In this document: in pieces, positions 1-8,318 of the stretch
How positions within the stretch are numbered: the first letter of the stretch is position 1
Layout: the number at the start of each line of letters is the position of its first letter
NCBI GenBank assembly: GCA_965235095.1
Contig: OZ249405.1
Source: Fontibacterium abundans
Lineage (GTDB): Bacteria; Pseudomonadota; Alphaproteobacteria; Pelagibacterales; Pelagibacteraceae
Direction: 5' to 3' (one strand)
Length of the DNA stretch: 64,000 nt
Notes under the pieces: generated by a model
What the model was told of the DNA's origin: nothing
The model's input: the letters and a program-made list of their open reading frames with translations, nothing else
Database searches by the model: none
Program-made: the position numbers and the translations under genes

Positions 1-174
1 TCTTGCAGTCGTCGTTTTCCCAACGCCTCTAATTCCTGTCAATAAATAAGCGTTAGGAATACGATCCATCTTGATCGCATTTTTAATAATCTGCACCATT
101 ACGTCTTGACCTATAACTTCATCAAAACTTTGTGGCCGATACTTTAGTGATAAACCTTTACGATTATTTTCCAT
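1..174 (-). CDS. dnaX: DNA polymerase III subunit gamma/tau, N-terminal part
   Basis: Only the first 58 codons lie in the window; the gene runs off the left edge. The translated start (MENNRKGLSLKYRPQSFDEV) followed by GQDVMVQIIKNA and GIRGVGKTTTAR is the typical beginning of the clamp-loader ATPase, with the Walker A motif near residues 48-55. The product loads the beta clamp at replication forks. The ATG at 172-174 lies only seven bases after the 3' end of the SRP RNA, with a run of six T between them on the coding strand, so there is no room for a normal ribosome binding site outside the SRP RNA. Family assignment is secure; nothing can be said about the tau part. Confidence 0.95.
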   Translation of the reverse strand, partial: MENNRKGLSLKYRPQSFDEVIGQDVMVQIIKNAIKMDRIPNAYLLTGIRGVGKTTTAR

Positions 175-181
175 AAAAAAC

Positions 182-275
182 GGGAGACTGAGGACAACCT
201 GAAAAATTATCGTTACGGCTGCTTCCTTTCGGACCTGACCGGATTAGCGTAACCTCCACCTGCCACCAATCTCCC
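182..275 (-). ncRNA. ffs: Signal recognition particle RNA (small bacterial 4.5S type)
   Basis: The minus strand contains the highly conserved SRP apical domain, GGTCAGGTCCGAAAGGAAGC followed by AGCC, with a GAAA tetraloop. The ends GGGAGA (270-275) and TCTCCC (182-187) pair to close a long hairpin of about 94 nt. The RNA binds Ffh, which is encoded in this window at 56976-58337, and FtsY at 59347-60261, to target membrane proteins. The closing stem followed by T6 resembles an intrinsic terminator, which would separate it from dnaX just downstream. Exact ends are inferred from the closing helix. Confidence 0.95.
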
Positions 276-280
276 AAAAT

Positions 281-286
281 ATTATA
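281..286 (-). promoter_or_regulatory. Probable -10 box for the SRP RNA
   Basis: A perfect TATAAT on the minus strand ends five bases before the first base of the SRP RNA closing helix. The -35 region is poor: the only candidate is a CTGTCG beyond a run of nine T. Placement relative to the RNA start is what supports the call. Confidence 0.5.
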
Positions 287-323
287 ACAAGATAATTAAA
301 AAAAAACGACAGCTATAATAATT

Positions 324-1160
324 TTAATATCTAAATGAATTGGCAAAATAAACACCTAAAATATCTAATTTTTCAGTATGTTTTTTTAAAATAGTTAGAG
401 CTTTCTTTACTGCTAAGTTTTCAATATGCCCTTCAATATCAAGATAAAAACTTACCTGTTTAAAAGAATTGCCAGTTGAAAAACTTTCAAGCTTTGTAAG
501 ATTAACTTTATTCTCAGCAAAGCCTCCTAGGGCCTTATGCAATGCCGATGGCACGCTTTTTAGGCGAAAAATACATGAAGTAATATATTTCTTATTTTTT
601 TTATATAACTTTGGTCTTGCAGAAGCAGACATGATTAAAAATCTTGTAACGTTACCTTTTAAATCTTCAAAATTTTTCTTTAAAATCTTCAATCCATAAA
701 TCTTTGCAGCAAGAGCTGAGGCAATAGCAGATTCGGATTCTATTTGATGTTCAGAAATGTATTTTGCTGAGCCGGCTGTATCGGCGGCTACAATTGGCTG
801 TAATTTTAATTTATAAATATTTTTCTTACACTGCCCAATTGCCTGAGCGTGGCTTCTTACAGTTTCTATTTGTTTAATAGAGACGTCTTTTAATCCTAAT
901 AAACAGTGTTCAACTTTTTGATAATGCTCTCCTTCTATTTTTAATCTAGAGGAAGATAATAAGTAATGAACATCTGCAACTTTACCCGCTATAGAATTTT
1001 CAATTGGAATTAATAATTTACTATTTTTAATGCTTTTAGTTTTAACGAAAGCATCTTCAAAGGTCTTGCAGCATATCATGTCGGGATTTTTAAAAATCTT
1101 TACTGCCGCTAAATGCGAATAAGCGCCCTGTTCGCCTTGTATAATTATTTTATTAGCCAT
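324..1160 (-). CDS. pheA: Prephenate dehydratase
   Basis: A 278-residue enzyme that converts prephenate to phenylpyruvate in phenylalanine synthesis. The N-terminal catalytic domain opens with IQGEQGAYSHLAA (residues 7-19) and has the catalytic TRF motif at about 172-174 in GNVTRF. A C-terminal ACT domain (about 195-275) carries PSALHKAL and LTKLESFS in place of the GALA and ESRP motifs that bind phenylalanine in other members, so allosteric inhibition is likely but with altered residues. There is no fused chorismate mutase. The gene overlaps kdsB by 8 bp and is probably co-transcribed with it. The partner for tyrosine, tyrA, is at 19454-20359. Confidence 0.95.
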   Translation of the reverse strand: MANKIIIQGEQGAYSHLAAVKIFKNPDMICCKTFEDAFVKTKSIKNSKLLIPIENSIAGKVADVHYLLSSSRLKIEGEHYQKVEHCLLGLKDVSIKQIETVRSHAQAIGQCKKNIYKLKLQPIVAADTAGSAKYISEHQIESESAIASALAAKIYGLKILKKNFEDLKGNVTRFLIMSASARPKLYKKNKKYITSCIFRLKSVPSALHKALGGFAENKVNLTKLESFSTGNSFKQVSFYLDIEGHIENLAVKKALTILKKHTEKLDILGVYFANSFRY

Positions 1161-1890
1161 TTTTCATAATATTTCTTATTTCTTCTAAATCTTCAATAGT
1201 ATCGACACCTAAAGGATAAGAATCCGTTAAACCTACGCTTATGGATATATCGTTATCCATTGCACGCATTTGCTCTAAGCTTCTATTAATTTCATTATCA
1301 CTTCTTTTAAAAGAAATAAATTTTTTTAATGTTTCGTATTGATAACCATAAATACCAACATGATGATAATAAAAATTACCTTTATTAATATTTTTTAATC
1401 TAAAAAAATCTAATGCATTATCAAAACTATTTCTTTGCATTTCTTTTTTAGTTTCAACTTTTACAATATTTTTATTTTCTAAATCTTTTGTAGAATTTAG
1501 TTTTGTGGCAAGAGTTGCTATTTGATAAGAATTATTATTCATAAATTTATCTAAAAGTTTTATTGCCGAAGGATCAATGTTTGGCATGTCACCTTGTAGA
1601 TTAATAATATTATTTGGTTTTTGAGAAAAATTTTTTTCTATGGCTTCAAAAATTCTATCTGAGCCTGTTTTATGTTCTTTGCTAGTTAAAATACTTTTTC
1701 CACCAACGTCTTTAATAACCTTTGCAATTTCCTCGTCTGCTGTTGCAACATACACTTCTCCAATTTTGCTATCGATTGCTCTCTGCCAACAATGAACAAT
1801 CATGGGTTTATTATTAATTAACAATAAAGGTTTATTAGGTAATCTGGTTGCTCGTAAATGGCTTGGTATTAAAATAACAGTATTGTTCAT
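1153..1890 (-). CDS. kdsB: 3-deoxy-manno-octulosonate cytidylyltransferase
   Basis: A 245-residue CMP-Kdo synthetase that activates Kdo for lipopolysaccharide inner-core assembly in the cytoplasm. Recognisable motifs are RATRLPNKPLLLINNKPMI near residues 13-31, HKTGSDRI, NLQGDMPNIDP, and YHHVGIYGYQ. Length matches the family (about 245-250). It implies an LPS-bearing outer membrane. Upstream, a seven-pair hairpin (1899-1921) lies eight bases before the ATG where a ribosome binding site would be expected; no Shine-Dalgarno sequence is visible. It overlaps pheA by 8 bp. Confidence 0.93.
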   Translation of the reverse strand: MNNTVILIPSHLRATRLPNKPLLLINNKPMIVHCWQRAIDSKIGEVYVATADEEIAKVIKDVGGKSILTSKEHKTGSDRIFEAIEKNFSQKPNNIINLQGDMPNIDPSAIKLLDKFMNNNSYQIATLATKLNSTKDLENKNIVKVETKKEMQRNSFDNALDFFRLKNINKGNFYYHHVGIYGYQYETLKKFISFKRSDNEINRSLEQMRAMDNDISISVGLTDSYPLGVDTIEDLEEIRNIMKNG

Positions 1891-1898
1891 AATTAAAA

Positions 1899-1921
1899 TT
1901 ATGCGACTGTAAGACGCATAA
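1899..1921 (-). promoter_or_regulatory. Hairpin just upstream of kdsB
   Basis: TTATGCG (1899-1905) pairs with CGCATAA (1915-1921) around a nine-base loop. On the kdsB mRNA the stem starts eight bases upstream of the start codon, covering the usual ribosome-binding region. There is no T tract after it on the minus strand consistent with termination. It could affect translation initiation or be incidental; function is inference. Confidence 0.35.
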
Positions 1922-1942
1922 AATAGATTTTAAAAAAAATTT

Positions 1943-1970
1943 TTTACTTTAAAGATTATGATGTTATACA
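1943..1970 (+). promoter_or_regulatory. Putative promoter for the cytochrome c gene
   Basis: TTTACT (1943-1948) and TATACA (1965-1970) are separated by 16 bases, placing a start site about 20 bases before the cytochrome c ATG. In AT-rich DNA such matches are common, so confidence is limited. Confidence 0.35.
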
Positions 1971-1996
1971 ATTTAGATTATAAAAATCACTAGAAT

Positions 1997-2518
1997 ATGG
2001 ACAGTTTTGAATTTAATAAAATTGCTGCAGCAGTACTAGTTGTTGCTTTATTAGTAATTGGTTTAAATCAATTTGGAGATTCTATTTATCGTGTAAAAAA
2101 ACCTGAGACTCAAGGTTACAAAATTGAAGGTGTGGCAGAAACAAAATCTACTGCTAAAGGTGAAGTAAAAAAAGAAGAAAAATTAGCCGATATAAAAGTT
2201 TTATTAGCAACAGCAAATGTTGCGGCTGGTGAAAATGCATTTAAGAAATGTGCAGCTTGTCACACTAATGTAAGTGGGGGCGCATCAAAAATTGGTCCTC
2301 CAATGTGGGGTATTGTTGGTAAAAAATCCGGTTCACATCCAGAGTTTAAGTACTCATCTGCACTCGCTGCTCATGGTAAAGCTTGGTCAGTTGAAGAGCT
2401 AAATGGGTTTTTATATAAACCTGCTGATTATCTTAAAGGAACTAAAATGGCTTTTGCTGGTATTGCGAAAGATGAGGAGAGAGCAAATCTAATTGCATAT
2501 TTAAGTACGCTTAAATAG
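1997..2518 (+). CDS. Membrane-anchored c-type cytochrome (CycM-like)
   Basis: A 173-residue cytochrome c with an uncleaved N-terminal membrane anchor (about residues 8-26), a charged Lys/Glu linker (about 45-68), and one class I haem domain. The haem-binding CAACH is at residues 85-89; the distal methionine is probably M151 in LKGTKMAF. Proteins of this architecture in alphaproteobacteria carry electrons from the bc1 complex to cytochrome c oxidase at the periplasmic face of the inner membrane. It is transcribed divergently from kdsB across 106 bp. Assignment to the cytochrome c2/c550 family is secure; the exact redox partner is inferred. Confidence 0.92.
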   Translation: MDSFEFNKIAAAVLVVALLVIGLNQFGDSIYRVKKPETQGYKIEGVAETKSTAKGEVKKEEKLADIKVLLATANVAAGENAFKKCAACHTNVSGGASKIGPPMWGIVGKKSGSHPEFKYSSALAAHGKAWSVEELNGFLYKPADYLKGTKMAFAGIAKDEERANLIAYLSTLK

Positions 2519-2561
2519 TTTTCTTTAATATTCTCTGTAAAAAAAAATAAATTATTTACTA

Positions 2562-4037
2562 ATGAGATTTTCATATTTAAGTCCTCTTTTAAATCCTACA
2601 TCGTTAAGAATGTTGTTGCTTGGTTTTGCGGCTGGCCTGCCTATTCTTCTAATTTTTTCTACACTATCTGTTTGGTTATTTAAAGCTGGGGTAAATAGAG
2701 CAACTATAACTTTATTCAGTTGGGTTGGTTTTGCATATTCATTTAAATTTATTTGGACACCTATAGTTGATAATTTAAAATTACCAATACTAGGAAAGTT
2801 AGGTCATAGACGAAGTTGGCTGCTGTTGTCTCAATTAATGGTGATCCTTTCATTAATTTTTATTTCTTTTACAGATCCAAAAACTTCTCTGCTATGCACA
2901 GCGATTGGTGCAATATTTATTGCATTCTCAAGCGCAACTCAGGACATCGTACTTGATGCCTTTAGAATTGAGTCTGCCTCAAAAAATTTACAAGGAGCGC
3001 TATCTTCGATGTACTTAACTGGTTACCGTATAGCAATGATCGTTTCAGGAGCTGGGAGCTTATGGATTGCATCATTTTTAGGAACAGAAATTTATAATCA
3101 AAAGGTATGGCAACAAGTTTACCAAATAATGGCTTTGCTTATGCTATTTGGAGTCCTGACTGTTTTATATTCTTCTGAGCCAAAAATTAAAAGAAATATT
3201 GAAAAAAAATCTAATCAAAAAATTAAATTTTTTATTGCTTTTTTAGCTTCTCTTGTAGGATTTATTTTATGCTATTTATATTTTACGGATTTATTTTATA
3301 GCAAAGACCCTATTGTTAATTTTCTAAATGAATTTATTAAAATTATTTTTTGCTTCTTAACATTTGCCTTAATTATATTTTTTTTAATCAAAATAAAATT
3401 TATTAACAAAGAATCTGCAAAAAATGCGTATGCGAAACCTATTTTGGATTTCCTAAATAGATACGGATCAAAAGCAACATCAATTCTACTTTTAATAGGT
3501 TTGTATAGAATTTCAGATGTGGTCTTGGGAGTAATGGCCAATGTTTTTTACATAGAGAAAGGTTTTTCGATTTCAGAAATAGCCACCTATTCAAAATTCT
3601 TTGGAACTATAGCCACTATTGTTGGTGGCATTATTGGAGGACTTGCTTCAGTTCATTTAGGAGTAATGAGATCTTTATTTATTGGCGCATTAATTTCGGC
3701 ATTAAGTAACATCTTATTTGCTTGGCTAGCCCTTGTTACTGCAGATGTTAAAATTTTAGCCTTTGTTATTACGGCTGACAACATTGCGAGCGGCTTTGCT
3801 GGAGCTACTTTTATTGTCTATCTTTCAGCACTAACTTCAATAAAATTTACCGCAACTCAGTATGCACTTTTTAGTTCAGCAATGTTATTTTTACCTAAGC
3901 TAATCGCTGGTTATGCTGGAGGTTTTGTAAACCTTTTTGGTTATCCAACATTCTTCATATTTACTGCAATCATTGGAGTGCCGGTTCTGTTGCTAATTAT
4001 GTGGATAAACAAAACTATTAAAATTAATAAAAAATGA
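2562..4037 (+). CDS. ampG: AmpG-like MFS permease (muropeptide importer)
   Basis: A 491-residue polytopic protein of the major facilitator superfamily. The N-terminus (LLLGFAAGLPILLIFSTLSV, then FAYSFKFIWTPIVDN and HRRSWLL) matches AmpG, which imports anhydro-muropeptides released by wall turnover. ATQDIVLDAFRI in the fourth segment is also characteristic. Around 12-14 hydrophobic segments are visible, with a poorly conserved, Lys-rich cytosolic region in the middle. A cytosolic NlpC/P60 peptidase gene lies 0.46 kb downstream on the same strand, which fits a peptidoglycan-recycling role. It overlaps the next gene by 4 bp (ATGA). Confidence 0.82.
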   Translation: MRFSYLSPLLNPTSLRMLLLGFAAGLPILLIFSTLSVWLFKAGVNRATITLFSWVGFAYSFKFIWTPIVDNLKLPILGKLGHRRSWLLLSQLMVILSLIFISFTDPKTSLLCTAIGAIFIAFSSATQDIVLDAFRIESASKNLQGALSSMYLTGYRIAMIVSGAGSLWIASFLGTEIYNQKVWQQVYQIMALLMLFGVLTVLYSSEPKIKRNIEKKSNQKIKFFIAFLASLVGFILCYLYFTDLFYSKDPIVNFLNEFIKIIFCFLTFALIIFFLIKIKFINKESAKNAYAKPILDFLNRYGSKATSILLLIGLYRISDVVLGVMANVFYIEKGFSISEIATYSKFFGTIATIVGGIIGGLASVHLGVMRSLFIGALISALSNILFAWLALVTADVKILAFVITADNIASGFAGATFIVYLSALTSIKFTATQYALFSSAMLFLPKLIAGYAGGFVNLFGYPTFFIFTAIIGVPVLLLIMWINKTIKINKK

Positions 4038-4426
4038 TTTACAGAAATAACATTGGGGCATATATCTCGCTTGTGAAAAAAATATTATTATCTGCTATTT
4101 TAACACTGTTTATTAGCAACACAGTTTCTGCTCAAAAATCTCCTTTTCCATTAAAGAGACAAGATTATTTAGATGCAAATAAAAAAGAGTTAGAAAAAAT
4201 ATTTAGCAGCATAGATAAAGATAGTGATGGAAAAATTACAAAAGATGAATTTTATGCAAATCCTTTAAAAGACGCTGCAACAAGATTTGATAATACTGAT
4301 ACAAGTAAAGATGGAGTTGTTACGCTAGAAGAAGAAAATGCTGCAATTGCTAAATTAAAAAAATTAGAAGCAGACGCTAAAAAGAAACAAGCTGAACAAA
4401 AAAAAGATCCGGCTCCTAAAAAATAA
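4034..4426 (+). CDS. Exported EF-hand domain protein
   Basis: A 130-residue protein with two calcium-binding loops: DKDSDGKITKDE and DTSKDGVVTLEE, each with Asp/Ser/Asp-Gly spacing of an EF-hand. A signal peptide is visible (VKKILLSAILTLF to VSAQ). The ATG at 4034 overlaps the AmpG stop, but it adds 13 residues before the signal peptide; a GTG at 4073 would begin right at it and may be the true start. The C-terminus is Lys/Pro rich and unstructured. Periplasmic calcium binding is inferred from the motifs; a physiological role is not known. Confidence 0.75.
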   Translation: MIYRNNIGAYISLVKKILLSAILTLFISNTVSAQKSPFPLKRQDYLDANKKELEKIFSSIDKDSDGKITKDEFYANPLKDAATRFDNTDTSKDGVVTLEEENAAIAKLKKLEADAKKKQAEQKKDPAPKK

Positions 4427-4495
4427 TTTAGTCTAAACAATATATTTTAGTTATAACGGAAATATCTGTTATTATTCCAAAGGATCTATAAGAAT

Positions 4496-5245
4496 ATGCT
4501 GCTTACAGTTAAAACTCCCATCGCAAATATTTACAAAAAAAATAATAAAAAGTCTGAGATTGTTACTCAAATTCTTTTAGGAGAAAATTTTATTACTCAA
4601 AGTAAATTTGGAAAATTTTATAAAGGATATAAAGCTTATGATAAGTATAAAGGTTTCATTGATACTAAAGATTTGCATTTAGATAAAAGAAAAAAAACGT
4701 ATAAGATTATTTCTAAAGATTGTAATCTATATAAAAAACCAACTAACAAATATAAAACAAATAAAAAAATATTTTTTAATTCCAAAATATCTATTTTAGA
4801 TAATAAAAAAAATTTTATTCAAACAACACTTGGCTGGATTTTAAAAAGCAATGCTAAACCTATAAATTTTAAAACAAAGCATTTTCTTGATAATATTAAA
4901 TTATATCTTAATACAAAATATCTATGGGGCGGCAACAGTCCTAGAGGAGTAGATTGCTCTGCCTTAGTACAAGAATTATTAAAATTTAATAATATTTATA
5001 GCCCACGTGATTCTAAGGATCAAAGAAAGTTTTTTAAAAAGGAAATTACTATCAAAAATATTAGAAAAGGAGACTTGTTGTTTTGGAAAGGTCATGTTGC
5101 AATTGCATTAAATAATAAAAAACTAGTACATGCTTTTGGTGCTTCAAAAAAAGTAGTTATCATGGGAATAAAAGAAACTATTAAAAAAATATATTCAAAA
5201 TCTAAATTGCCACTATTGTGTGTTAAGCGTATTAAAAAATTATAA
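4496..5245 (+). CDS. NlpC/P60 family peptidase with SH3-like N-terminal region
   Basis: A 249-residue C40-family cysteine peptidase. The catalytic region has WGGNSPRGVDCSALVQ with Cys154, GHVAIAL with His200, and KLVHAFGA with His212 as the probable third polar residue. The first 120 residues resemble bacterial SH3-like repeats and are extremely Lys/Asn rich. There is no signal peptide, so the protein is probably cytosolic. That parallels the cytosolic gamma-D-Glu-diamino acid endopeptidases (YkfC type) that trim recycled muropeptides, and the AmpG permease gene is two genes upstream. Enzyme class is clear; substrate is inferred. Confidence 0.8.
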   Translation: MLLTVKTPIANIYKKNNKKSEIVTQILLGENFITQSKFGKFYKGYKAYDKYKGFIDTKDLHLDKRKKTYKIISKDCNLYKKPTNKYKTNKKIFFNSKISILDNKKNFIQTTLGWILKSNAKPINFKTKHFLDNIKLYLNTKYLWGGNSPRGVDCSALVQELLKFNNIYSPRDSKDQRKFFKKEITIKNIRKGDLLFWKGHVAIALNNKKLVHAFGASKKVVIMGIKETIKKIYSKSKLPLLCVKRIKKL

Positions 5246-5272
5246 CTATAAAAATTTACTAAAATGAGAACA

Positions 5273-5348
5273 TTTTTTCGAGTGATTCGGTCATATTTTA
5301 TGCCTACTTTGTTCTTGGCTCATAACAACAGGTAGTATCTCGAAAAAA
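5273..5348 (+). ncRNA. Candidate structured RNA or leader upstream of the helicase gene
   Basis: A ten-pair outer stem, TTTTTTCGAG (5273-5282) with CTCGAAAAAA (5339-5348), encloses about 56 bases. Inside, CTAC and TTGTT pair with GTAG and AACAA around a ten-base loop. The element ends 14 bases before the helicase ATG and is less AT-rich than the surrounding spacer. Neither flank has a T tract in the correct position for an intrinsic terminator. It could be a 5' leader, a small RNA, or act from either strand. I do not recognise it as a known family. Confidence 0.45.
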
Positions 5349-5362
5349 AGTTAATACTAAAA

Positions 5363-7864
5363 ATGTCTTTATTAAAAAAAAATATTATTGCTGTTCTCGG
5401 TCCAACAAATACCGGCAAAACTCATTTTGCAATTGAAAGAATGCTTCAGTTTGAATCTGGGATTATTGGATTTCCACTTCGGTTACTTGCAAGAGAAGTT
5501 TATGAAAAATGTATTCAAAAAGTTGGTGCTGAAAAAGTTGCTCTAATAACTGGAGAAGAAAAAATTATTCCTCCTTATGCAGATTATTTTTTATGCACAG
5601 TTGAATCTATGCCTCTCGATATTAATGCTGAATTTGTGGCAATAGATGAAATTCAAATGTGCGCTGATCCTGAAAGAGGCCATATTTTTACTGACCGTTT
5701 ATTAAATATGCGAGGAGATAAATTAACAATGTTTCTTGGCTCTAACATTATGCAAAATATAATACAAAAATTTGTTCCTGAGGTTGAATTTATATTTAAA
5801 GAAAGATTTTCTAAACTTTCTTATTCTGGTCATAAAAAAATATCTAGGCTTCCTGGTCGAACAGCGATTATCGCTTTTTCTGTTGATGAAGTTTATGCAC
5901 TTGCAGAATTTGTTAGAAGACAAAGAGGTGGGGCAGCAATTGTTATGGGCTCCTTAAGTCCTAAAACAAGAAACGCTCAAGTTGAATTATATCAATCTGG
6001 TGATGTTGATTTTCTTGTTGCAACAGATGCAATTGGAATGGGAATTAATATGGACATTGATAACATCAGTTTTAATAACCTTAATAAGTTTGATGGAAGA
6101 AGAAATAGACATCTACGTCTAACAGAAATAGGGCAGATTGCTGGACGTGCCGGAAGATACATGAATGATGGAACTTTTGGTATCACAGGAAAATGTGATG
6201 AATTAAATCCTGAACAAATAGATAGATTGGAAAATCATAAGTTTGATAGTGTTATAAATATTTATTGGAGAAATTCTAATTTAGATTTTTCAAACATAGA
6301 AAGTCTATTGAATAGCCTTGATCAAAGACCTTATGATTATAGTCTTTTAAGAAACAAAGATCTGTTAGATGAAAATGTATTGAAAACTTTAATAGTAAAA
6401 AATAATCAAATTAAAACTGATTATAAAAACAACAATCTCTCTACTTTATGGGAATGCTGTCAGATACCAGATTTTACAAAAAGTTCTTATAACGAGCACA
6501 TTGACATTGTTAGAAAGATTTTTGAATTCTTAGTTTCTGATAAAGGGAAAATACCTAATGAATGGATGCGAGCTCAATTAAGTAGTCTAGATAATGAATC
6601 TGGAAATATTGATACGATTGCAAACAGAATCTCTCATGTAAGAACTTGGGCGTACGTTTCGTATAAAAAGAATTGGGTCGAAAATAGTGATTATTGGATA
6701 GCTAAAACAAAGGATATTGAAGATAAACTTTCTGCAAAATTACATGAAGAATTATCAAAAAGTTTTGTTGATAGAAGAATAAGTATTCTCTCTAAGCATT
6801 TAAAACAGGATGTAAAATTAGAAACTAAAATTTCAGAAAAAGATGAAGTAATCATTGATAAACAATTTATTGGTACTATTAAAGGCTTGAGACTTAACTT
6901 GGATTTTTCAAGCACAGCTCTTCAAACAGACATCAAGTCTATGAAAAAAGCTGCTCGTCAAGGAGTTGCGGAGGAATTAAAAAAAAGAATTAATAATATT
7001 ATTAAAGAAAAAATTGAAACTGCAGGGCTTCAACTAAAAGAGGATTTTAAAATATTTTGGAAAGAAAATCCTATTGCAACAATTATCCCAGGAAAAGATT
7101 ATTTAAATCCAAAAATAAAACTATTAATTGATGACTCACTAGATGTAGATGAACAAACTGAATTAAAGAATTATTTAGAAAAGTGGATTGATAAAGAAAA
7201 AAATCTTCACCTTAACGATTTAATAAAAACTTCAAAAATTAATTTAGAAAATAGCTATGCTCGAGCTTTATGTTTTAGATTATTTGAGAATCATGGAGTA
7301 CTAAAAAGATTAGATGCCGAAGATTTACTAAAAAACTTAGATAAAGAACAAAGAGCTAATATTAAAAAAATCGGAATTAAAATTGGAAGATATCACATCT
7401 ATCAACCCCTAATGATTAAGCCTAAAGCTGTAAACTTAAAAATAATTCTTTGGAATTGTTTTAATAATAAAACTCAAAGAGAGAAGTGTCCAAATTTTGG
7501 ATTAAATTTTTTAAAAAATTTTGAAACACAAAATAAAGAATTTTTATTAATATGTGGATTTGAAACTTTTGAAAACTATATAGTCAGGGTCGATATGTTA
7601 GAAAAACTCTTTATAAAAATCTTAAGTTCAACAAATAACAATCAATTCGCTATATCTTCTGAAATGCTTAATCTTCTGGGATGTGGAAAAGAAGATTTTG
7701 AAAAATTATTAAAGTTAATGAATTATAAAAAACTATATAAAGACAAAGATATATTTAGCTATGATTTCAAACACAAAGATAAGAAAAAAATTAAAAAAGA
7801 TAATGTTAAAAAAAATATCAACAATCCTTTTGCATCTCTAAAAAATTTATCTTTAAATAATTAA
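5363..7864 (+). CDS. SUV3-like ATP-dependent RNA helicase (SF2)
   Basis: An 833-residue DExH-type helicase related to mitochondrial SUV3. Walker A is GPTNTGKT (residues 13-20), motif II is DEIQ (95-98), and motifs V/VI are ATDAIGMGINMDI and GQIAGRAGRY. The C-terminal half is long, Lys-rich and less conserved. In other alphaproteobacteria the family is commonly followed by an S4 RNA-binding gene, a ferredoxin and carD; here ferredoxin and carD follow directly and no S4 gene fits in the 68-bp spacer. A role in RNA unwinding or decay is expected from homology, not shown by the sequence. Confidence 0.85.
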   Translation: MSLLKKNIIAVLGPTNTGKTHFAIERMLQFESGIIGFPLRLLAREVYEKCIQKVGAEKVALITGEEKIIPPYADYFLCTVESMPLDINAEFVAIDEIQMCADPERGHIFTDRLLNMRGDKLTMFLGSNIMQNIIQKFVPEVEFIFKERFSKLSYSGHKKISRLPGRTAIIAFSVDEVYALAEFVRRQRGGAAIVMGSLSPKTRNAQVELYQSGDVDFLVATDAIGMGINMDIDNISFNNLNKFDGRRNRHLRLTEIGQIAGRAGRYMNDGTFGITGKCDELNPEQIDRLENHKFDSVINIYWRNSNLDFSNIESLLNSLDQRPYDYSLLRNKDLLDENVLKTLIVKNNQIKTDYKNNNLSTLWECCQIPDFTKSSYNEHIDIVRKIFEFLVSDKGKIPNEWMRAQLSSLDNESGNIDTIANRISHVRTWAYVSYKKNWVENSDYWIAKTKDIEDKLSAKLHEELSKSFVDRRISILSKHLKQDVKLETKISEKDEVIIDKQFIGTIKGLRLNLDFSSTALQTDIKSMKKAARQGVAEELKKRINNIIKEKIETAGLQLKEDFKIFWKENPIATIIPGKDYLNPKIKLLIDDSLDVDEQTELKNYLEKWIDKEKNLHLNDLIKTSKINLENSYARALCFRLFENHGVLKRLDAEDLLKNLDKEQRANIKKIGIKIGRYHIYQPLMIKPKAVNLKIILWNCFNNKTQREKCPNFGLNFLKNFETQNKEFLLICGFETFENYIVRVDMLEKLFIKILSSTNNNQFAISSEMLNLLGCGKEDFEKLLKLMNYKKLYKDKDIFSYDFKHKDKKKIKKDNVKKNINNPFASLKNLSLNN

Positions 7865-7932
7865 ATAATGCTCTGTATTTTTAAAGATAATAATAATATT
7901 ATTAACAACAATTAATTCTTATAAAATCATAG

Positions 7933-8274
7933 ATGACATACGTAGTGAATGACAATTGTATTAAATGCAAACTAACTGATTGCGTTGAAGTTTGTCCCGT
8001 AGATTGTTTTTATGAGGGTGAGAATATGTTGGTTATCAATCCAGATGAATGCATTGATTGTGGTGTTTGCGAACCAGAGTGTCCTATCAACGCTATCGAA
8101 CCTGACACAAATAAAAATACTGAGAAGTTAGTAGTGCTAAACAAAGAGATGTCTGCAAAATGGCCTAATATTAATAAAAAAAAAGATCCACTTCCTGATG
8201 CAGATAAATTTAAAAATATACCTAACAAGCTAGAAAAATACTTTAGTGACAAACCTGGCGCAGGTAATAAATAA
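7933..8274 (+). CDS. fdxA: 7Fe ferredoxin (3Fe-4S plus 4Fe-4S)
   Basis: A 113-residue ferredoxin. Cysteines at 9, 12, 17, 21, 25, 40, 43, 46 and 50 match, with an offset of one, the pattern of the Azotobacter FdI type: C9, C17 and C50 would hold the 3Fe-4S cluster, and C21, C40, C43 and C46 the 4Fe-4S cluster. The C-terminal tail of about 55 residues is Lys-rich and typical of the family. It is a soluble low-potential electron carrier; its partner enzyme cannot be read from the context. The gene sits between the helicase and carD. Confidence 0.92.
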   Translation: MTYVVNDNCIKCKLTDCVEVCPVDCFYEGENMLVINPDECIDCGVCEPECPINAIEPDTNKNTEKLVVLNKEMSAKWPNINKKKDPLPDADKFKNIPNKLEKYFSDKPGAGNK

Positions 8275-8318
8275 TCTTGTAAGCTTGTATTAACTAATCG
8301 GATGCTATATTAAGCGCC

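Noticed and set aside
5300..5335. 11-codon ORF (MPTLFLAHNNR) inside the structured element, and short ORFs on the other strand
   Set aside because: Too short, no ribosome binding site; the pairing pattern explains the region better. A leader peptide cannot be excluded.
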